Positions 52,651 to 62,831 are shown, numbered from the stretch's first letter. The stretch is 64,000 bases of DNA from Capilliphycus robustus (GCF_034932365.1 NZ_JAYGHR010000005.1:62001-126000); one strand, 5' to 3'. A program made the numbers and translations. The notes: a model not told the origin generated them from the letters alone.

Positions 52651-52795
52651 TTCCTTAAATTCAGTTAACTGAATCCGGGGAAAATATTAAGGATTGCAAC
52701 AAGAACTGTTTTGCTTGCCAAGTTCGTGATACTAAATGGAAACTAAGATTCTTAATCCGATTTTGTAAACCTCTAAAAACAAAGGAGAAAGTCAA

Positions 52796-53056
52796 TTGAT
52801 TTACTCAGAATTAATCGCCGCTACAGCAAACACCGTCACGACTGTTTCTTGGAGTCCCAAGACGGCAATTGTGATGATTATCTGCAATATTGTAATGTTT
52901 GCGGTTGGTAAATTTGTGATTCAAAAGCCTAATGTTGGCCCTGCACCTAACACCTTTTTAGGCATGAGTTTAGCTGCATTAATTGGGACAGCTTGTTTAG
53001 GTCATATTGTTGGTGCGGGTGTGATTCTTGGACTCGCAAACGTCGGTACTCTTTAG
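52796..53056 (+). CDS. psaK: photosystem I subunit PsaK
   Basis: 86 residues. PsaK is a two-helix peripheral subunit of photosystem I at the trimer edge. Segments at about 24-40 and 58-80 are hydrophobic, with the polar loop QKPNVGPAPN between; the end GAGVILGLANVG is typical. Start is TTG at 52796, with AAGGAGAA 6-9 bases before it; no ATG fits. A strong terminator follows. Confidence 0.95.
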   Translation: MIYSELIAATANTVTTVSWSPKTAIVMIICNIVMFAVGKFVIQKPNVGPAPNTFLGMSLAALIGTACLGHIVGAGVILGLANVGTL

Positions 53057-53077
53057 ATTTGATTTGACTCTACTCTA

Positions 53078-53115
53078 GAAACCCGGTTTCTCAAAGAAAC
53101 CGGGTTTCTGTTTGG
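53078..53115 (+). terminator. terminator after psaK
   Basis: GAAACCCGGTTTC 53078-53090 pairs fully with GAAACCGGGTTTC 53096-53108 (13 bp, 5-base loop), then a T-rich stretch. It may serve the convergent gene as well. Confidence 0.9.
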
Positions 53116-53131
53116 GGTTTCTGTTTTTATT

Positions 53132-54691
53132 TTAATGATAATCTTGACCTGAACCATATTTCCAAGCTTCTAACCAACGATGATAGTAATATTGCTGGAT
53201 GGGTGATAAGTTTTTAATCGAAGGTTCTCGGTTTTTTCCCAGTGAAAATAACGCAGTATAAGCCCCTAAGTTAAAATAGTGAACAGTCCACTCTAATAAA
53301 GGCGTTAACCCCACTTGTGGAATCACTTTAAATACAATATCAGGATGAGAAATACTGGTTTTAAACAAGGTTTTGGCTAAGGGGAAAAACTGCACAACAT
53401 CTTGTAAAAAAGGTTTGAGAACCCCATCGCCTAATTGTTCCATTTCTTGAAATACTGCGGCTAATAGATTGTTAATGGTATCGGGGTTAATCGTTTGATG
53501 AACGCCCACACTCATCGAACGTTGAAACAGCCAAGTTACAGACAAACTCGGTTGATAAGGTTGCAACAAAGTTAACGCATTTTGATCGAGACATTCGGTT
53601 TTTAAAGCCTCTTCAATTCCCACTGTTAATCGTTTTAAATGACGCACCATTGAACCAAAGCCGCCAAAACTTAAAGGAGATTGACTCGCACTACTATCTC
53701 CAACCGGAAGTATTCTATCCCAAGGTGTTTTTAACGGACTATTTTTATAACAGGGGAAAAAGCCAAATAAAGCCCGTTTAAATGTGAGTTGATGGAGTTC
53801 GATGTGTTGATATTCGGGTAACAAGCGTAAATATTCTTCAAAAAAGAATTCTAAACTAAATCGTTCAGGATGAGCATCTATGTAGGTAAATAAATACGTT
53901 GTGCGTCCATCTTTGGCGGGAAAAGCTTCCCAAAAATATTGACATTGATTTTCTAAAGCCGTGAACGAGGCGAAAATATCCCCCGTTTCATTGTTAGAAT
54001 ATCCGGTTGCACAAGTTCCCACAACTAAACACACCGCATCGGGTTTTTCCCCTTGTCTTGCTTGTCGAACAATTGGCGAAAAATGCCCCATTGCATCTAA
54101 TAATAATCGGGTGTTAATATTGAGTTTTGATTCATCTTGTTTAGCAGTAATTTTAACCCCATTCGGATGAACCGTTGCGGCTTCATAAACCGTATTTTCA
54201 AACAGTTTACCGCCTGCTTCTAGAAAACGAATTTTGAGGGTTTCCAGTAAATAAACGGGGTCAACTCCAATATTCAGAACATCTTTTACCCAAATATCTG
54301 GACTATTCGGAAAACTCAAACGAGCGGGATTATATTCGGTAGAAATAGCTTGATTTAATTCATCAGGTGAAAGTAGATTTAACTCTAAAAAAACATCTAA
54401 TTCTTGACGAGAAATATTCCATTCTTGTTCTCGTCCTTTTAAGATTCCCCGTTCAATTAACGCCACTCGCCAACCCCGACTCGCCAACGAAGCGCCGATT
54501 AAAATGCCCAATGTTCCGCCACAAATTGCCAGATCATAATCGATAGTTCCGAGGGGTTCAGAATTGCGTTTAACCGTTTGGGGAATGGGAAGTTGATTGT
54601 TTTTCAGCGAGTTCCACAGATTGTCTGCATTTCGCAGTCCGTTGAGGGGATTTCCCGGAATTTGAGTGAGAATTTCTTCAGTTAGAGACAT
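53132..54691 (-). CDS. cruP: CruP/CruA-type lycopene cyclase homologue, FAD-dependent
   Basis: 519 residues. The nucleotide fold is at the N-terminus (YDLAICGGTLGILIGASLAS with RVALIERG). ILPVGDSSASQSPLSFGGFG is the substrate/FAD-side signature common to CruA and CruP. CruP is a cyanobacterial/plastid paralogue of the lycopene cyclase CruA; CruP has been linked to carotenoid protection rather than the main cyclisation. The length fits CruP better than the longer CruA, so the symbol is a moderate assignment. It lies alone. Confidence 0.75.
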   Translation of the reverse strand: MSLTEEILTQIPGNPLNGLRNADNLWNSLKNNQLPIPQTVKRNSEPLGTIDYDLAICGGTLGILIGASLASRGWRVALIERGILKGREQEWNISRQELDVFLELNLLSPDELNQAISTEYNPARLSFPNSPDIWVKDVLNIGVDPVYLLETLKIRFLEAGGKLFENTVYEAATVHPNGVKITAKQDESKLNINTRLLLDAMGHFSPIVRQARQGEKPDAVCLVVGTCATGYSNNETGDIFASFTALENQCQYFWEAFPAKDGRTTYLFTYIDAHPERFSLEFFFEEYLRLLPEYQHIELHQLTFKRALFGFFPCYKNSPLKTPWDRILPVGDSSASQSPLSFGGFGSMVRHLKRLTVGIEEALKTECLDQNALTLLQPYQPSLSVTWLFQRSMSVGVHQTINPDTINNLLAAVFQEMEQLGDGVLKPFLQDVVQFFPLAKTLFKTSISHPDIVFKVIPQVGLTPLLEWTVHYFNLGAYTALFSLGKNREPSIKNLSPIQQYYYHRWLEAWKYGSGQDYH

Positions 54692-54846
54692 AGAAGTTGG
54701 AATAATACACTATTACTAGGATAGAAGATTTTGCAGTGATGGCGATCGCGAGTCACAAAAAAGTAGAATAGACAATACCTATCCTACTGAGAAGCAATTT
54801 ATATTTATTAAAGCTGCTTGTCAGTTCAACCTCTCTGTCTAGGGAA

Positions 54847-56148
54847 CTAGCGGGGGAAAATCGACTGTTCTGTTTCAGGATCAAACAAGTGAATTTGGTC
54901 AATCGTGATCGCGATCCAAATCTTCTCTCCCAGACTCACTTTCACCTCCCCCGGAACTCGCAATTGTAGGGGAGAAAAAGCAGTCTCTTCTCGGGAATCT
55001 AGACGAACCGATAACAGCGTTTCATGTCCTAAAATCTCAATTCGTTCGATCTGAACAGGTAGATTTTTCGGGGCAGCGCAACTGATTTTCAAATGTTCAG
55101 GTCGCACTCCCAAAATTAACGATTGACCCTCAAAAGCTTTAAGATTAAATCCCCAACGCTCCGGTAAAGTCAGACGAAACAAAGGATGCACAATCAACAA
55201 CGGGGCTGAAAACTGAACCGTTAAAAAATTCATCGGCGGAGAACCAATAAATTCGGCAACAAATCGATTCGCCGGACGATGATATAACTCTAGAGGTTTT
55301 GCCACCTGTTGAATTTGTCCTCGGTTCATCACCGCAATTCGAGAACCCATCGTCATCGCTTCCGTTTGATCGTGAGTCACATAAATCGTCGTCGTCCCTA
55401 ATTGACGCTGCAACTCGACAATTTGAGCGCGAGTTTCCGTCCGCAGTTTAGCATCCAAATTAGACAACGGTTCATCCATCAAAAAAACCTGGGGATTACG
55501 CGCCATCGCCCGTCCTAAAGCCACCCGTTGCTTTTGACCGCCCGAAAGTTGTTTCGGGTATCGCTCCAAAAGGGATTCAATCTGCAATAATCGAGCCACC
55601 GCCAACACTCGAGCCGCGATCGCCTTTTCACGCGCCGAAAGATAACGTAAACGGGGTTTAAGCGATCGCGTCATCGCCACTAATAAATCCTCACCCAGCG
55701 ATCGCAAAATCACCGGAAAATCCTGGGTTAAATTAACAGGTTGTTTGTCTTCAACGAACTCGCCGCTCATCCGTCGCAGTCCAAAGGCTAAATTATCATA
55801 AACCTTCAAATGAGGATAAAGCGCGTAATTTTGGAAAACCATCGCAATATCTCGAGCTTTTGGCGGCAAATCATTCACCAAAGTTTCTTTGATCCAAATA
55901 TTGCCACCCGTGAGAGATTCTAACCCCGCAATCAACCGTAATAACGTGCTTTTTCCACAACCAGACGGCCCCACCAACACCATAAACTCACCATCATGCA
56001 CCGTCAAGTTAATCCGCCGCAAAACCGTCTGAGGAGACATTAAAACCTCACGGGGTTGAGGTTCTCGCTCGTCAACGTCGCTCCTGTGTTGCACCGAGAC
56101 AGAAGGAGAAAACGTTTTATAAATATTTTCTAAGACAACCTGCGCCAT
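54847..56148 (-). CDS. ABC transporter ATPase, MalK/UgpC type, with insertions
   Basis: 433 residues, longer than usual (about 360-380). Walker A GPSGCGKST, ABC signature LSGGQKQR, Walker B VFLMDEPLSNLDA and the switch TIYVTHD are intact, and a C-terminal regulatory TOBE-type region follows (FVAEFIGSPPMNFL, GVRPEHL). Two insertions: a basic/acidic stretch of about 25 residues after residue 18 (HRSDVDEREPQPREV), and about 65 residues between the Q-loop and signature (EDLLVAMTRSLKPRLRYLSA). It probably energises a sugar-type importer encoded elsewhere. Confidence 0.92.
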   Translation of the reverse strand: MAQVVLENIYKTFSPSVSVQHRSDVDEREPQPREVLMSPQTVLRRINLTVHDGEFMVLVGPSGCGKSTLLRLIAGLESLTGGNIWIKETLVNDLPPKARDIAMVFQNYALYPHLKVYDNLAFGLRRMSGEFVEDKQPVNLTQDFPVILRSLGEDLLVAMTRSLKPRLRYLSAREKAIAARVLAVARLLQIESLLERYPKQLSGGQKQRVALGRAMARNPQVFLMDEPLSNLDAKLRTETRAQIVELQRQLGTTTIYVTHDQTEAMTMGSRIAVMNRGQIQQVAKPLELYHRPANRFVAEFIGSPPMNFLTVQFSAPLLIVHPLFRLTLPERWGFNLKAFEGQSLILGVRPEHLKISCAAPKNLPVQIERIEILGHETLLSVRLDSREETAFSPLQLRVPGEVKVSLGEKIWIAITIDQIHLFDPETEQSIFPR

Positions 56149-56162
56149 CCGTTAAACACCCA

Positions 56163-56430
56163 CAGCCTTTACAGTTTACAGTGACCAGTAATCAGTGACC
56201 AATTTTTTACAGTGATCAGTTATGCAGTAATCAGCGCGTTCCTTGCGACGGGCGCGGTTTCCGGCAGCAAAGTTCGGGTATAGAGCACAACGGACGTTCC
56301 CGTAGGCGCTTCGCCGTGCCGTTAGGCTAGGGTCACTGTAAACTGTAAACTGTAAAAGCTGGTCACTGCTCACTGTTCACTGTAAACTGTAAAAGCTGTT
56401 CACTGGTTACTGTTCACTGTAAAAACACTC
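56163..56430. repeat. short imperfect repeats of CACTGTAAACTGTAAA/TCAGTGACCAG
   Basis: Several near copies of CACTGTAAACTGTAAAAGCTG and of CAGTAATCAGTGACCA fill the gap between the ABC ATPase and the topoisomerase gene. A GC-rich island (GACGGGCGCGG, GTAGGCGCTTCGCCGTGCC) sits in the middle at about 56245-56320. A 65-codon leftward frame here is not a gene. Confidence 0.7.
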
Positions 56431-58975
56431 CAGAACGAACCCCAATAATTTTTTCTCCCGAATTCAATTCAAATAAGCAATCGCCCATTGCATCTTGATC
56501 TTGAAGCCTGAGTTCATTGATCGCAAAACGCAAAACACGATTTTCATTGGTCAACAAATAAGCCTGTTGATTGGGATTTACTGATACCATCCCAGCTAAC
56601 GCATCCCTTTGACCCTTAAACTGGAACATCTGAGTCCCAATAGAACCGCGAGTCGTTGGACGAACCCGTTCCATCGAGATCCGTTTAGCAAACCCCAGTT
56701 GAGAAACCAATAATAAACTCCCCTTCGCAGAAACAGTGACACAACTGACCAACTGTTCTTGTTTGCGTAAACGAGTAGCCTGGGAGCCTTGAGCGGTACG
56801 TCCCATCGTCGGTAACTGTTCATCATTAATCGGTAAACTCATTAATCGTCCTCCCGATGTCGCCAACACCACCCGTTCCCCTGGTCGAGTCAAATTGACA
56901 TAACCCAGTTCATCTTGATCCTTCAACTTGATAATTGTAATACCCCGATTGGTGAAATCCAGGAACTCCGACAGAGATAATCGCTTAATTTTCCCCTGTT
57001 GTGTTAGCAAAATTAAATCCGTTTTGTCAGGATGTTCAGCCCAGATAAAAGGTGCCAAAATTAATTCTTGAAGACTGCGAAATCCATCTTTAGTCGCCGA
57101 GGTTGGGAGTAACGTAATTAATGGCGTTCCCCGTGAACGATTAGAAGTCGTGGGAATTTCACCAACATTGAGCGGATAAGCCTTCCCGGTGCGAGTCAGA
57201 ATGGCTAAATTTTGACCTGTTGTGGTCAAATAGCTGCTGACAATAAAATCATCATTTTCCTCAACGGTGACATCAGACGTATCCGTTTTACTGCGGCTTT
57301 TAGAGTCTACGGTTTTCGCAGGTACACGTCGTACATAACCGCGATGGGTAAATTCCAGAACAGTTTCTTCCTCGGCCGGAGCAAGGGGTTGTAAAATTTC
57401 CGTAGAAGGACGAGTTTTAGATTTAGACGGTTGAGTACGAGTGCTGCTCTGGGGTTGTTCTTGTTGATCTTCAGCATCTTGAACAATAATGCGAGTTCGT
57501 CGGGGATCGTTGTATTTCCGCTTGAGCGATCGCAATTCTTTTTTCAACGATTTCAGGAGTTCAGGACGTTCATCGAGTAACCGTCGCAATTGTCGAATTT
57601 GTTCGCTGAGTTCATCAAACTCATCCTGTAACTTTTGTCGTTCCAAACCCGTTAAGCGTCGCATCGGCATCGCTAAAATCGCATCCGCTTGGGCTTCACT
57701 CATCTGTAAATCACGTTCGAGGTTGATTTTTGCGGTTCCACCATCGGGAGCATTTCGCAAAATATCAACCACTGCGTCTAAATTTCCCAAGGCATTCAGC
57801 AAACCCTCAACAATGTGACAACGGCGAACAGAGGCATCTAACTCGTGAGTATACTGACGAATCAGCGTGTGTTCGCGAAAATTGAGGAATTCTTGTAAAA
57901 TTTCTTTGAGGCTCAACTGGCGGGGTTGTCCGTCTACCAACGCCAGAAAAATCGCCCCAAATTTTGACATCAATTCTGTTTGTTGGTAGAGGTGGTGTAA
58001 GACCACTTGGGGAGAGGCTTCCCGCTTCAGTTCAATCACGACTCGAATGCCATCGCGATCGCTCTCATCTCGGATATCAGAAATCCCTTCCAAGCGTCCG
58101 GCATTCACCAAGCTTGCCATTTTTTCAATCCAACTGGCTTTATTCACCTGAAAGGGTAATTCAGTCACCACAATCGCTGTTTTAGTGCGACGTCGTTGAG
58201 CGGTAGGCACCTGTTCAATTTTTGCCACCCCCCGGATCACAATACTGCCCCGTCCCTGGCTGTAGGCTTCTACAATGCCCTCTGTGCTAACAATTTCGCC
58301 GCCCGTCGGAAAGTCAGGAGCCGGAATAATCGACCTCAATTCTTGATCCGGAAGATCAGGATGATCAATTAAAGCCACCAAACCATCAACCACTTCACCC
58401 AAATTGTGGGGCGGAATATTCGTTGCCATTCCCACCGCAATTCCGGAACTGCCGTTGAGGAGTAAGAAAGGCAACTGAGCGGGTAAAACCGTCGGTTCTT
58501 GTTGAGAGTTGTCAAAATTACTAATAAAATCAACTGTCGCTTCCCCGACTTGGGTTAGTAAGCCTTCATTTCCAATGGGTGCGAGGCGAGTTTCCGTGTA
58601 ACGCATCGCCGCAGGGGGATCATTATCCACAGATCCAAAATTGCCATGTCCAGCCAGTAGAGGATAACGACTGGAAAACTCTTGCACCAATCGGACTAAG
58701 GCATCGTACACCGATTGATCGCCGTGAGGATGGTATTTACCCAAAACATCTCCCACGACTCTGGCACATTTACGATAGGGGCGATCCGGTGTCAAACCCA
58801 ACTCGTGCATGGCGTACAAAATTCGGCGGTGAACAGGTTTCAATCCATCGCGGACATCCGGCAACGCTCGCCCCACGATCACACTCATGGCGTATTCGAG
58901 ATACGACTGTTGCATCTCAGTATGGAGGGGAGTGGGGATTACTTGCCCGGAGAGTAGGTTTAATTGTCTAGCCAT
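56414..58975 (-). CDS. type IIA topoisomerase subunit A (GyrA/ParC family)
   Basis: 853 residues from ATG 58975. Winged-helix/tower part: YLEYAMSVIVGRALPDVRDGL and LGKYHPHGDQSVYDALVRL, with the active-site Tyr in AAMRYTE (about residue 123). C-terminal beta-pinwheel from about 540 on (LEFTHRGYVRRVPAKTV and repeated blades). The region where GyrA carries the GyrA box (QRRGGKG-like) instead reads SKSRSKTDTSDV, so it lacks the box needed for DNA wrapping and negative supercoiling and resembles ParC more; many cyanobacteria carry two such genes. Interpretation of the box is by eye. Confidence 0.85.
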   Translation of the reverse strand: MARQLNLLSGQVIPTPLHTEMQQSYLEYAMSVIVGRALPDVRDGLKPVHRRILYAMHELGLTPDRPYRKCARVVGDVLGKYHPHGDQSVYDALVRLVQEFSSRYPLLAGHGNFGSVDNDPPAAMRYTETRLAPIGNEGLLTQVGEATVDFISNFDNSQQEPTVLPAQLPFLLLNGSSGIAVGMATNIPPHNLGEVVDGLVALIDHPDLPDQELRSIIPAPDFPTGGEIVSTEGIVEAYSQGRGSIVIRGVAKIEQVPTAQRRRTKTAIVVTELPFQVNKASWIEKMASLVNAGRLEGISDIRDESDRDGIRVVIELKREASPQVVLHHLYQQTELMSKFGAIFLALVDGQPRQLSLKEILQEFLNFREHTLIRQYTHELDASVRRCHIVEGLLNALGNLDAVVDILRNAPDGGTAKINLERDLQMSEAQADAILAMPMRRLTGLERQKLQDEFDELSEQIRQLRRLLDERPELLKSLKKELRSLKRKYNDPRRTRIIVQDAEDQQEQPQSSTRTQPSKSKTRPSTEILQPLAPAEEETVLEFTHRGYVRRVPAKTVDSKSRSKTDTSDVTVEENDDFIVSSYLTTTGQNLAILTRTGKAYPLNVGEIPTTSNRSRGTPLITLLPTSATKDGFRSLQELILAPFIWAEHPDKTDLILLTQQGKIKRLSLSEFLDFTNRGITIIKLKDQDELGYVNLTRPGERVVLATSGGRLMSLPINDEQLPTMGRTAQGSQATRLRKQEQLVSCVTVSAKGSLLLVSQLGFAKRISMERVRPTTRGSIGTQMFQFKGQRDALAGMVSVNPNQQAYLLTNENRVLRFAINELRLQDQDAMGDCLFELNSGEKIIGVRSGVFLQ

Positions 58976-59675
58976 GAGGAAGATCAAGTTGAGAGTTTAG
59001 CGTTGGTAGAGACTTGCTATAGAGCGCGTCTAGACACAAATTGAATTCAAAGAAGGGATTGAAGACTGAATGCTTACAGCACTCTGTTTCCCTATTATGG
59101 AGTCTGGACATCGAGATCTGAAAATTTCAGCTCACCAATCAAGTTAGCTTAGGGGTTCAGACTGATGATCAATTGGAGGTTAGAGAAGTTGAAAACGCCG
59201 ATCACATTTTGAGATCAGATACCGTTGCTGAAAATCTAGACAGTCACTAGAAGTATTTTTCGTTAGACTGTTCAGGGTTAATCCTGTCAGTGATCTGAGT
59301 CCGGTTGTGCGATCTGACTAGCCCCCATTCGGGGTTAAGAACTGAGCGTTGAGACTGGATCAAGTTGGCTTGATTGTAGAAAACGACTGGGGACAATTCG
59401 TTTTGTCAGATCAAGTCGTTTACTCTAAGATCAAGCAAGACCTAAAGTGCTGTCAACTATCATGTCAAAAATTTGGAAGGGGTTCGCCCTGTCCTGTAGA
59501 TCTAAAATAATCGCCTGATCACTCAACTAAGGCGGCTTAAAGGTCACAGTCAACCCAGATAAGAGCGCAATTCTCAATTGATTTTGAGGTTAAACTGTTC
59601 TTCTTTGTTCCAAAAGGACATAATATGATGGCACATCATTCATTTATCGGAGAGTTTGTCCACCGGGAGACTCAG
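58976..59675. other. intergenic region, no feature seen
   Basis: About 700 bases between divergent genes with no gene I can support; a small hairpin CCCC-CATT-CGGGG lies near 59320. The size would allow long leaders or a small RNA, but I see no class. Confidence 0.4.
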
Positions 59676-60080
59676 ATGAAGACCGTTCTGATTGTAGAAG
59701 ACGATCCGGTTAATGCCCGTGTTTTTTCTAAAATCCTGACTAAACGGGGCGGGCTGGCTGTTAAGCATACAGAAAACGTTGACGAGGTAATAAAAATAGC
59801 TAAATCTGGAGAGGCTGACTTGATCTTGATGGATGTGTCTCTGGCCCGCAGTGTTTATGAAGGCAAGGCGGTGGATGGGATTAAAATTACTCAATTGCTC
59901 AAAGATGATCCGCAAACCGCCAAGCTGCCGATCATTCTGGTCACGGCTCATGCGATGGCCGGCGATCGCGAAGATTTCCTGGCTCAAAGCGGTGCTGATG
60001 ATTATATCTCTAAGCCTGTGATTGATCACCAGAAATTCGTCGATAAAATTAAGTCACTCTTAATTGCCGATGAAGATTGA
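59676..60080 (+). CDS. single-domain response regulator
   Basis: 134 residues, one receiver domain. Acidic pair in VEDDPVNARV, phosphoacceptor Asp in LILMDVSLARS, Thr in LVTAHAM, Lys in ISKPVID. The extra length in the middle (DVSLARSVYEGKAVDGI) is as in PleD/Slr-type receivers. I chose the ATG at 59676 (GGGAG before it) over the ATG at 59625 because the fold starts at once; the longer form is possible. A hairpin with AACAGCC/GGCTGTT at 60151-60168 follows. Confidence 0.88.
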   Translation: MKTVLIVEDDPVNARVFSKILTKRGGLAVKHTENVDEVIKIAKSGEADLILMDVSLARSVYEGKAVDGIKITQLLKDDPQTAKLPIILVTAHAMAGDREDFLAQSGADDYISKPVIDHQKFVDKIKSLLIADED

Positions 60081-60230
60081 GTCATAAACAATTCACCTGC
60101 GGCCTGGTGTCTCCAGGGTTTTGCTCTCGAGCAATGCTGATATCTCTGTGAACAGCCATCAGGCTGTTTCACAAGAGGTTGAATTGGCTGACTCGCCGTT
60201 TGCTGGAATTTTCCGATGCCGATCGCCTTG

Positions 60231-61196
60231 CTATTGGGGAGACACAGATGTAGGTGAATCTTTGAGTTGGGCTATCGTTTCTTGCATCTGAGGAGTACCA
60301 AGAAACTTCTGAGTATCATTGAGTAAGCGATCACCCCAAAGATTTTCCTTGAGAAATTCTAGATCCGCATAGCGAGCATCTAGTTGCAGAGCGGTTTGTC
60401 CCATTGCTAAACCTTCCTGCTGTTTTCCTTGAGTATACATTGCCACTGCCATCGCCAGCAGGGGTTCTGCTGCTTTTTCATCGATGGAAATTGCTTGCTG
60501 CCATTTCTCAATTGCCCCTTTGATGTCTCCCATCTCGTAGCGGACTAGGCCAACATTATTAATTGCTGGCCAAAGATTTTTTTCCTGAGCAAATGCTTTT
60601 TCATACTGGGCGATCGCTTCTGGGTAGCGACCTAAGCGATAATAAGCATTGCCTAAATCAAATAAAGCTCCCGGAACATCAGAACGAACTTTTAAACCCG
60701 CTTCAATTTGATCAACTGCTTTTTGATAGTCCCCTTGACGAAAATAGGCTTCTCCCAAAACAAATCTAACGGGAGCATTTTCAGGATCGAGAGTTTGCGC
60801 TTGCTGGAGGGCTGCTATTCCTTCGTCAATGCGCTCGACTTGAATATAGAGGCTACCGAGCAATGCCCAAGTCTGATAGCTCTTGGGAGCAAGCTGGGTG
60901 GCTAATTCGGCTCTGGGGAGAGCCAATTGATACTGCTGAAATCGAGTCAGTTGGGCTGCTTCTTCAATTAAGCCTAAGCCTGTTTGTTCGAGTTGTTCAG
61001 GGTTGAGTTGTAGGGTGTACGGGATCAGAGCTTGACTGTTGGCTGGACTGGCGACACTCCACAAACTGAGACTCATCAGTACGGAAATTAGGGAAGTCCG
61101 ATTTGGCACGGCTTTGAAACAGATTTTGAATGTTTTCTTCTTATTCTTATACCATCTTAGAGAAATCCGCAAAATTTTGATGCTGTTTTGACTCAT
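60231..61196 (-). CDS. exported tetratricopeptide-repeat protein
   Basis: 321 residues. A basic start and hydrophobic segment (TSLISVLMSLSLWSVASPANS) form a signal peptide; the rest is five to six TPR units, for example YQTWALLGSLYIQVERIDEG, PVRFVLGEAYFRQGDYQKAV and ALFDLGNAYYRLGRYPEAI. TPRs make protein contacts; the partner is unknown. Its start overlaps the stop of the hybrid kinase gene (ATGA), so the two are co-translated, which suggests a shared signalling role. Confidence 0.88.
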   Translation of the reverse strand: MSQNSIKILRISLRWYKNKKKTFKICFKAVPNRTSLISVLMSLSLWSVASPANSQALIPYTLQLNPEQLEQTGLGLIEEAAQLTRFQQYQLALPRAELATQLAPKSYQTWALLGSLYIQVERIDEGIAALQQAQTLDPENAPVRFVLGEAYFRQGDYQKAVDQIEAGLKVRSDVPGALFDLGNAYYRLGRYPEAIAQYEKAFAQEKNLWPAINNVGLVRYEMGDIKGAIEKWQQAISIDEKAAEPLLAMAVAMYTQGKQQEGLAMGQTALQLDARYADLEFLKENLWGDRLLNDTQKFLGTPQMQETIAQLKDSPTSVSPQ

Positions 61197-62683
61197 TTAT
61201 AGACATAAGGATTCGTCAGTTCTAGGATGACGTCAAATTGGAAATTTTCCACTAGATCTTTTAAAGCTTTGGCTAGGCTAGAATGCTCACTGGGGATTTT
61301 CTCAATCAACGATTGAAGTTGGCGATCGCTACATTGAGCCGCCGCGTAATAAAGTTCCTTGATCCAAGCTCCTGGCATCACGGCTAAACTTTGAGTACAT
61401 AGGTTTTCTTGACCCTGATATTTTTTCGAGGTCAATTCTGGAGCTGTATTTTCTCTTTTGCGATCAACTTTTACATTAATATCAAAACTCAAAATAGAGC
61501 CATTACCGACTCCCGAGTGAGCTATTAATTCTCCCCCCATTACTCTAATGAATTCGTGACAAATAGACCAATTTAAGTCGATAACATCATTGAAGTTAGC
61601 ATTTAAAGTTGATTGGAATGGGTTGAACAATAAACGAGAAATAAACTCATTCTTAATCTCTGAACCCGTATTTTCAACTTCAAAATGCAGGGTAATATTT
61701 TCTGAATTTTCATCCAAGACTAGAGTGGGAATTGCTCGTAATGTAATGATTCCTGTTTCGGTTAGTTTGATGGCATTACTAACAAGATGAAGCAAAATAT
61801 GACGCAATTTAACGTCATCTGCATAAATATATTGCGGTAAGTTGGAACTCCACTCCAAAATTAATTGTAAATTCTTCGCTTGAGCTTTAACTTCCAAGAT
61901 CTCTTTAATAAAGCCGAGTAACCGATGTAAATCAAATTGACGCTCATTCAACGTCATTAAACTAGCTTCTAGTCTAGATATGGCGAGAATATCATTAATC
62001 AGAGTCAGCAGTTGTTCTCCACTCCGATGAACAATCTTAATATTTTTTCGATGTTCTTCTTGTAGACTGGAATCGGCGGCTAAAAGTTGAGTAAAACCTA
62101 AAATGGAATTGAGTGGAGTTCTGAGTTCATGGCTCATAAAAGAGAAAAAATTACTTTTAGCTTGATTCGCCATTTCAGCAATTTTTTTGGCTTTTTCAAG
62201 TTCAGCCGTTCGCTCTATTACTTTTTGTTCTAAACAGCTATTTAACTGATGCAAAGCTTTATTTTGTTCAGCTAGTTTTTGCTGTTGATAATAGCTTCTC
62301 AGGGCTTCTCTAACAGTTAAAATCAAATCATTTTCTTCCCAAGGCTTACTAATATATCGGTAAAGATTTGCATAGTTAACCGCTTTTCCCACATCTTCTA
62401 CGCTGGCTTTGCCGGTGAGAAGAATTTGTAGGGTTTGAGGAGATCTTTGATAAACTTGAATTAATAAATCAACTCCCTTCATATCCGGCATAATTTGATC
62501 CGATATAATTAAGGGAATATCTACTTTTTCTTCTTGTAATTCTGCAATAATTTCTAAGGCGATTTCAGCCGTTTCAGCAGCTTCGACTGCGTAACTTTTT
62601 CCAAATTTTCGCTTGAGTGTTTCTGCTAAACTTCTCAGTAAAAAAAGTTCATCATCTACACAAAGAATGGTCGGTGTTTGCAT
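61193..62683 (-). CDS. receiver-histidine kinase with eroded ATP-binding domain
   Basis: 496 residues. Receiver (IISDQIMPDMKG, Asp about 60) with the RpfG-like YRYISKPW block, coiled coil, HisKA with H in SHELRTPLNS (about 185), then HATPase-like part with the N box HILLHLVSNAIKLTETG. The G1 box, normally DxGxGI, reads ENTGSEIKN, and the G2 region reads DLNWSICHEFIRVMGGEL with no GLGL-like loop, so ATP binding is doubtful. It may be an unusual or inactive kinase. Overlaps the TPR gene start by 4 bases. Confidence 0.88.
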   Translation of the reverse strand: MQTPTILCVDDELFLLRSLAETLKRKFGKSYAVEAAETAEIALEIIAELQEEKVDIPLIISDQIMPDMKGVDLLIQVYQRSPQTLQILLTGKASVEDVGKAVNYANLYRYISKPWEENDLILTVREALRSYYQQQKLAEQNKALHQLNSCLEQKVIERTAELEKAKKIAEMANQAKSNFFSFMSHELRTPLNSILGFTQLLAADSSLQEEHRKNIKIVHRSGEQLLTLINDILAISRLEASLMTLNERQFDLHRLLGFIKEILEVKAQAKNLQLILEWSSNLPQYIYADDVKLRHILLHLVSNAIKLTETGIITLRAIPTLVLDENSENITLHFEVENTGSEIKNEFISRLLFNPFQSTLNANFNDVIDLNWSICHEFIRVMGGELIAHSGVGNGSILSFDINVKVDRKRENTAPELTSKKYQGQENLCTQSLAVMPGAWIKELYYAAAQCSDRQLQSLIEKIPSEHSSLAKALKDLVENFQFDVILELTNPYVYK

Positions 62684-62831
62684 CTATTTGCTTCAATTTA
62701 GATTCGCAAAAGTTGATTGATTTTGAGAAGTAAATGTAAAAAAGCTCATTATTCTTTTTCCGGTATATTCCTAGTTCAAACAATTTGGCAACCCTGTTCA
62801 AACTAGGAACTCAACAGAGATTTCAATTCAG

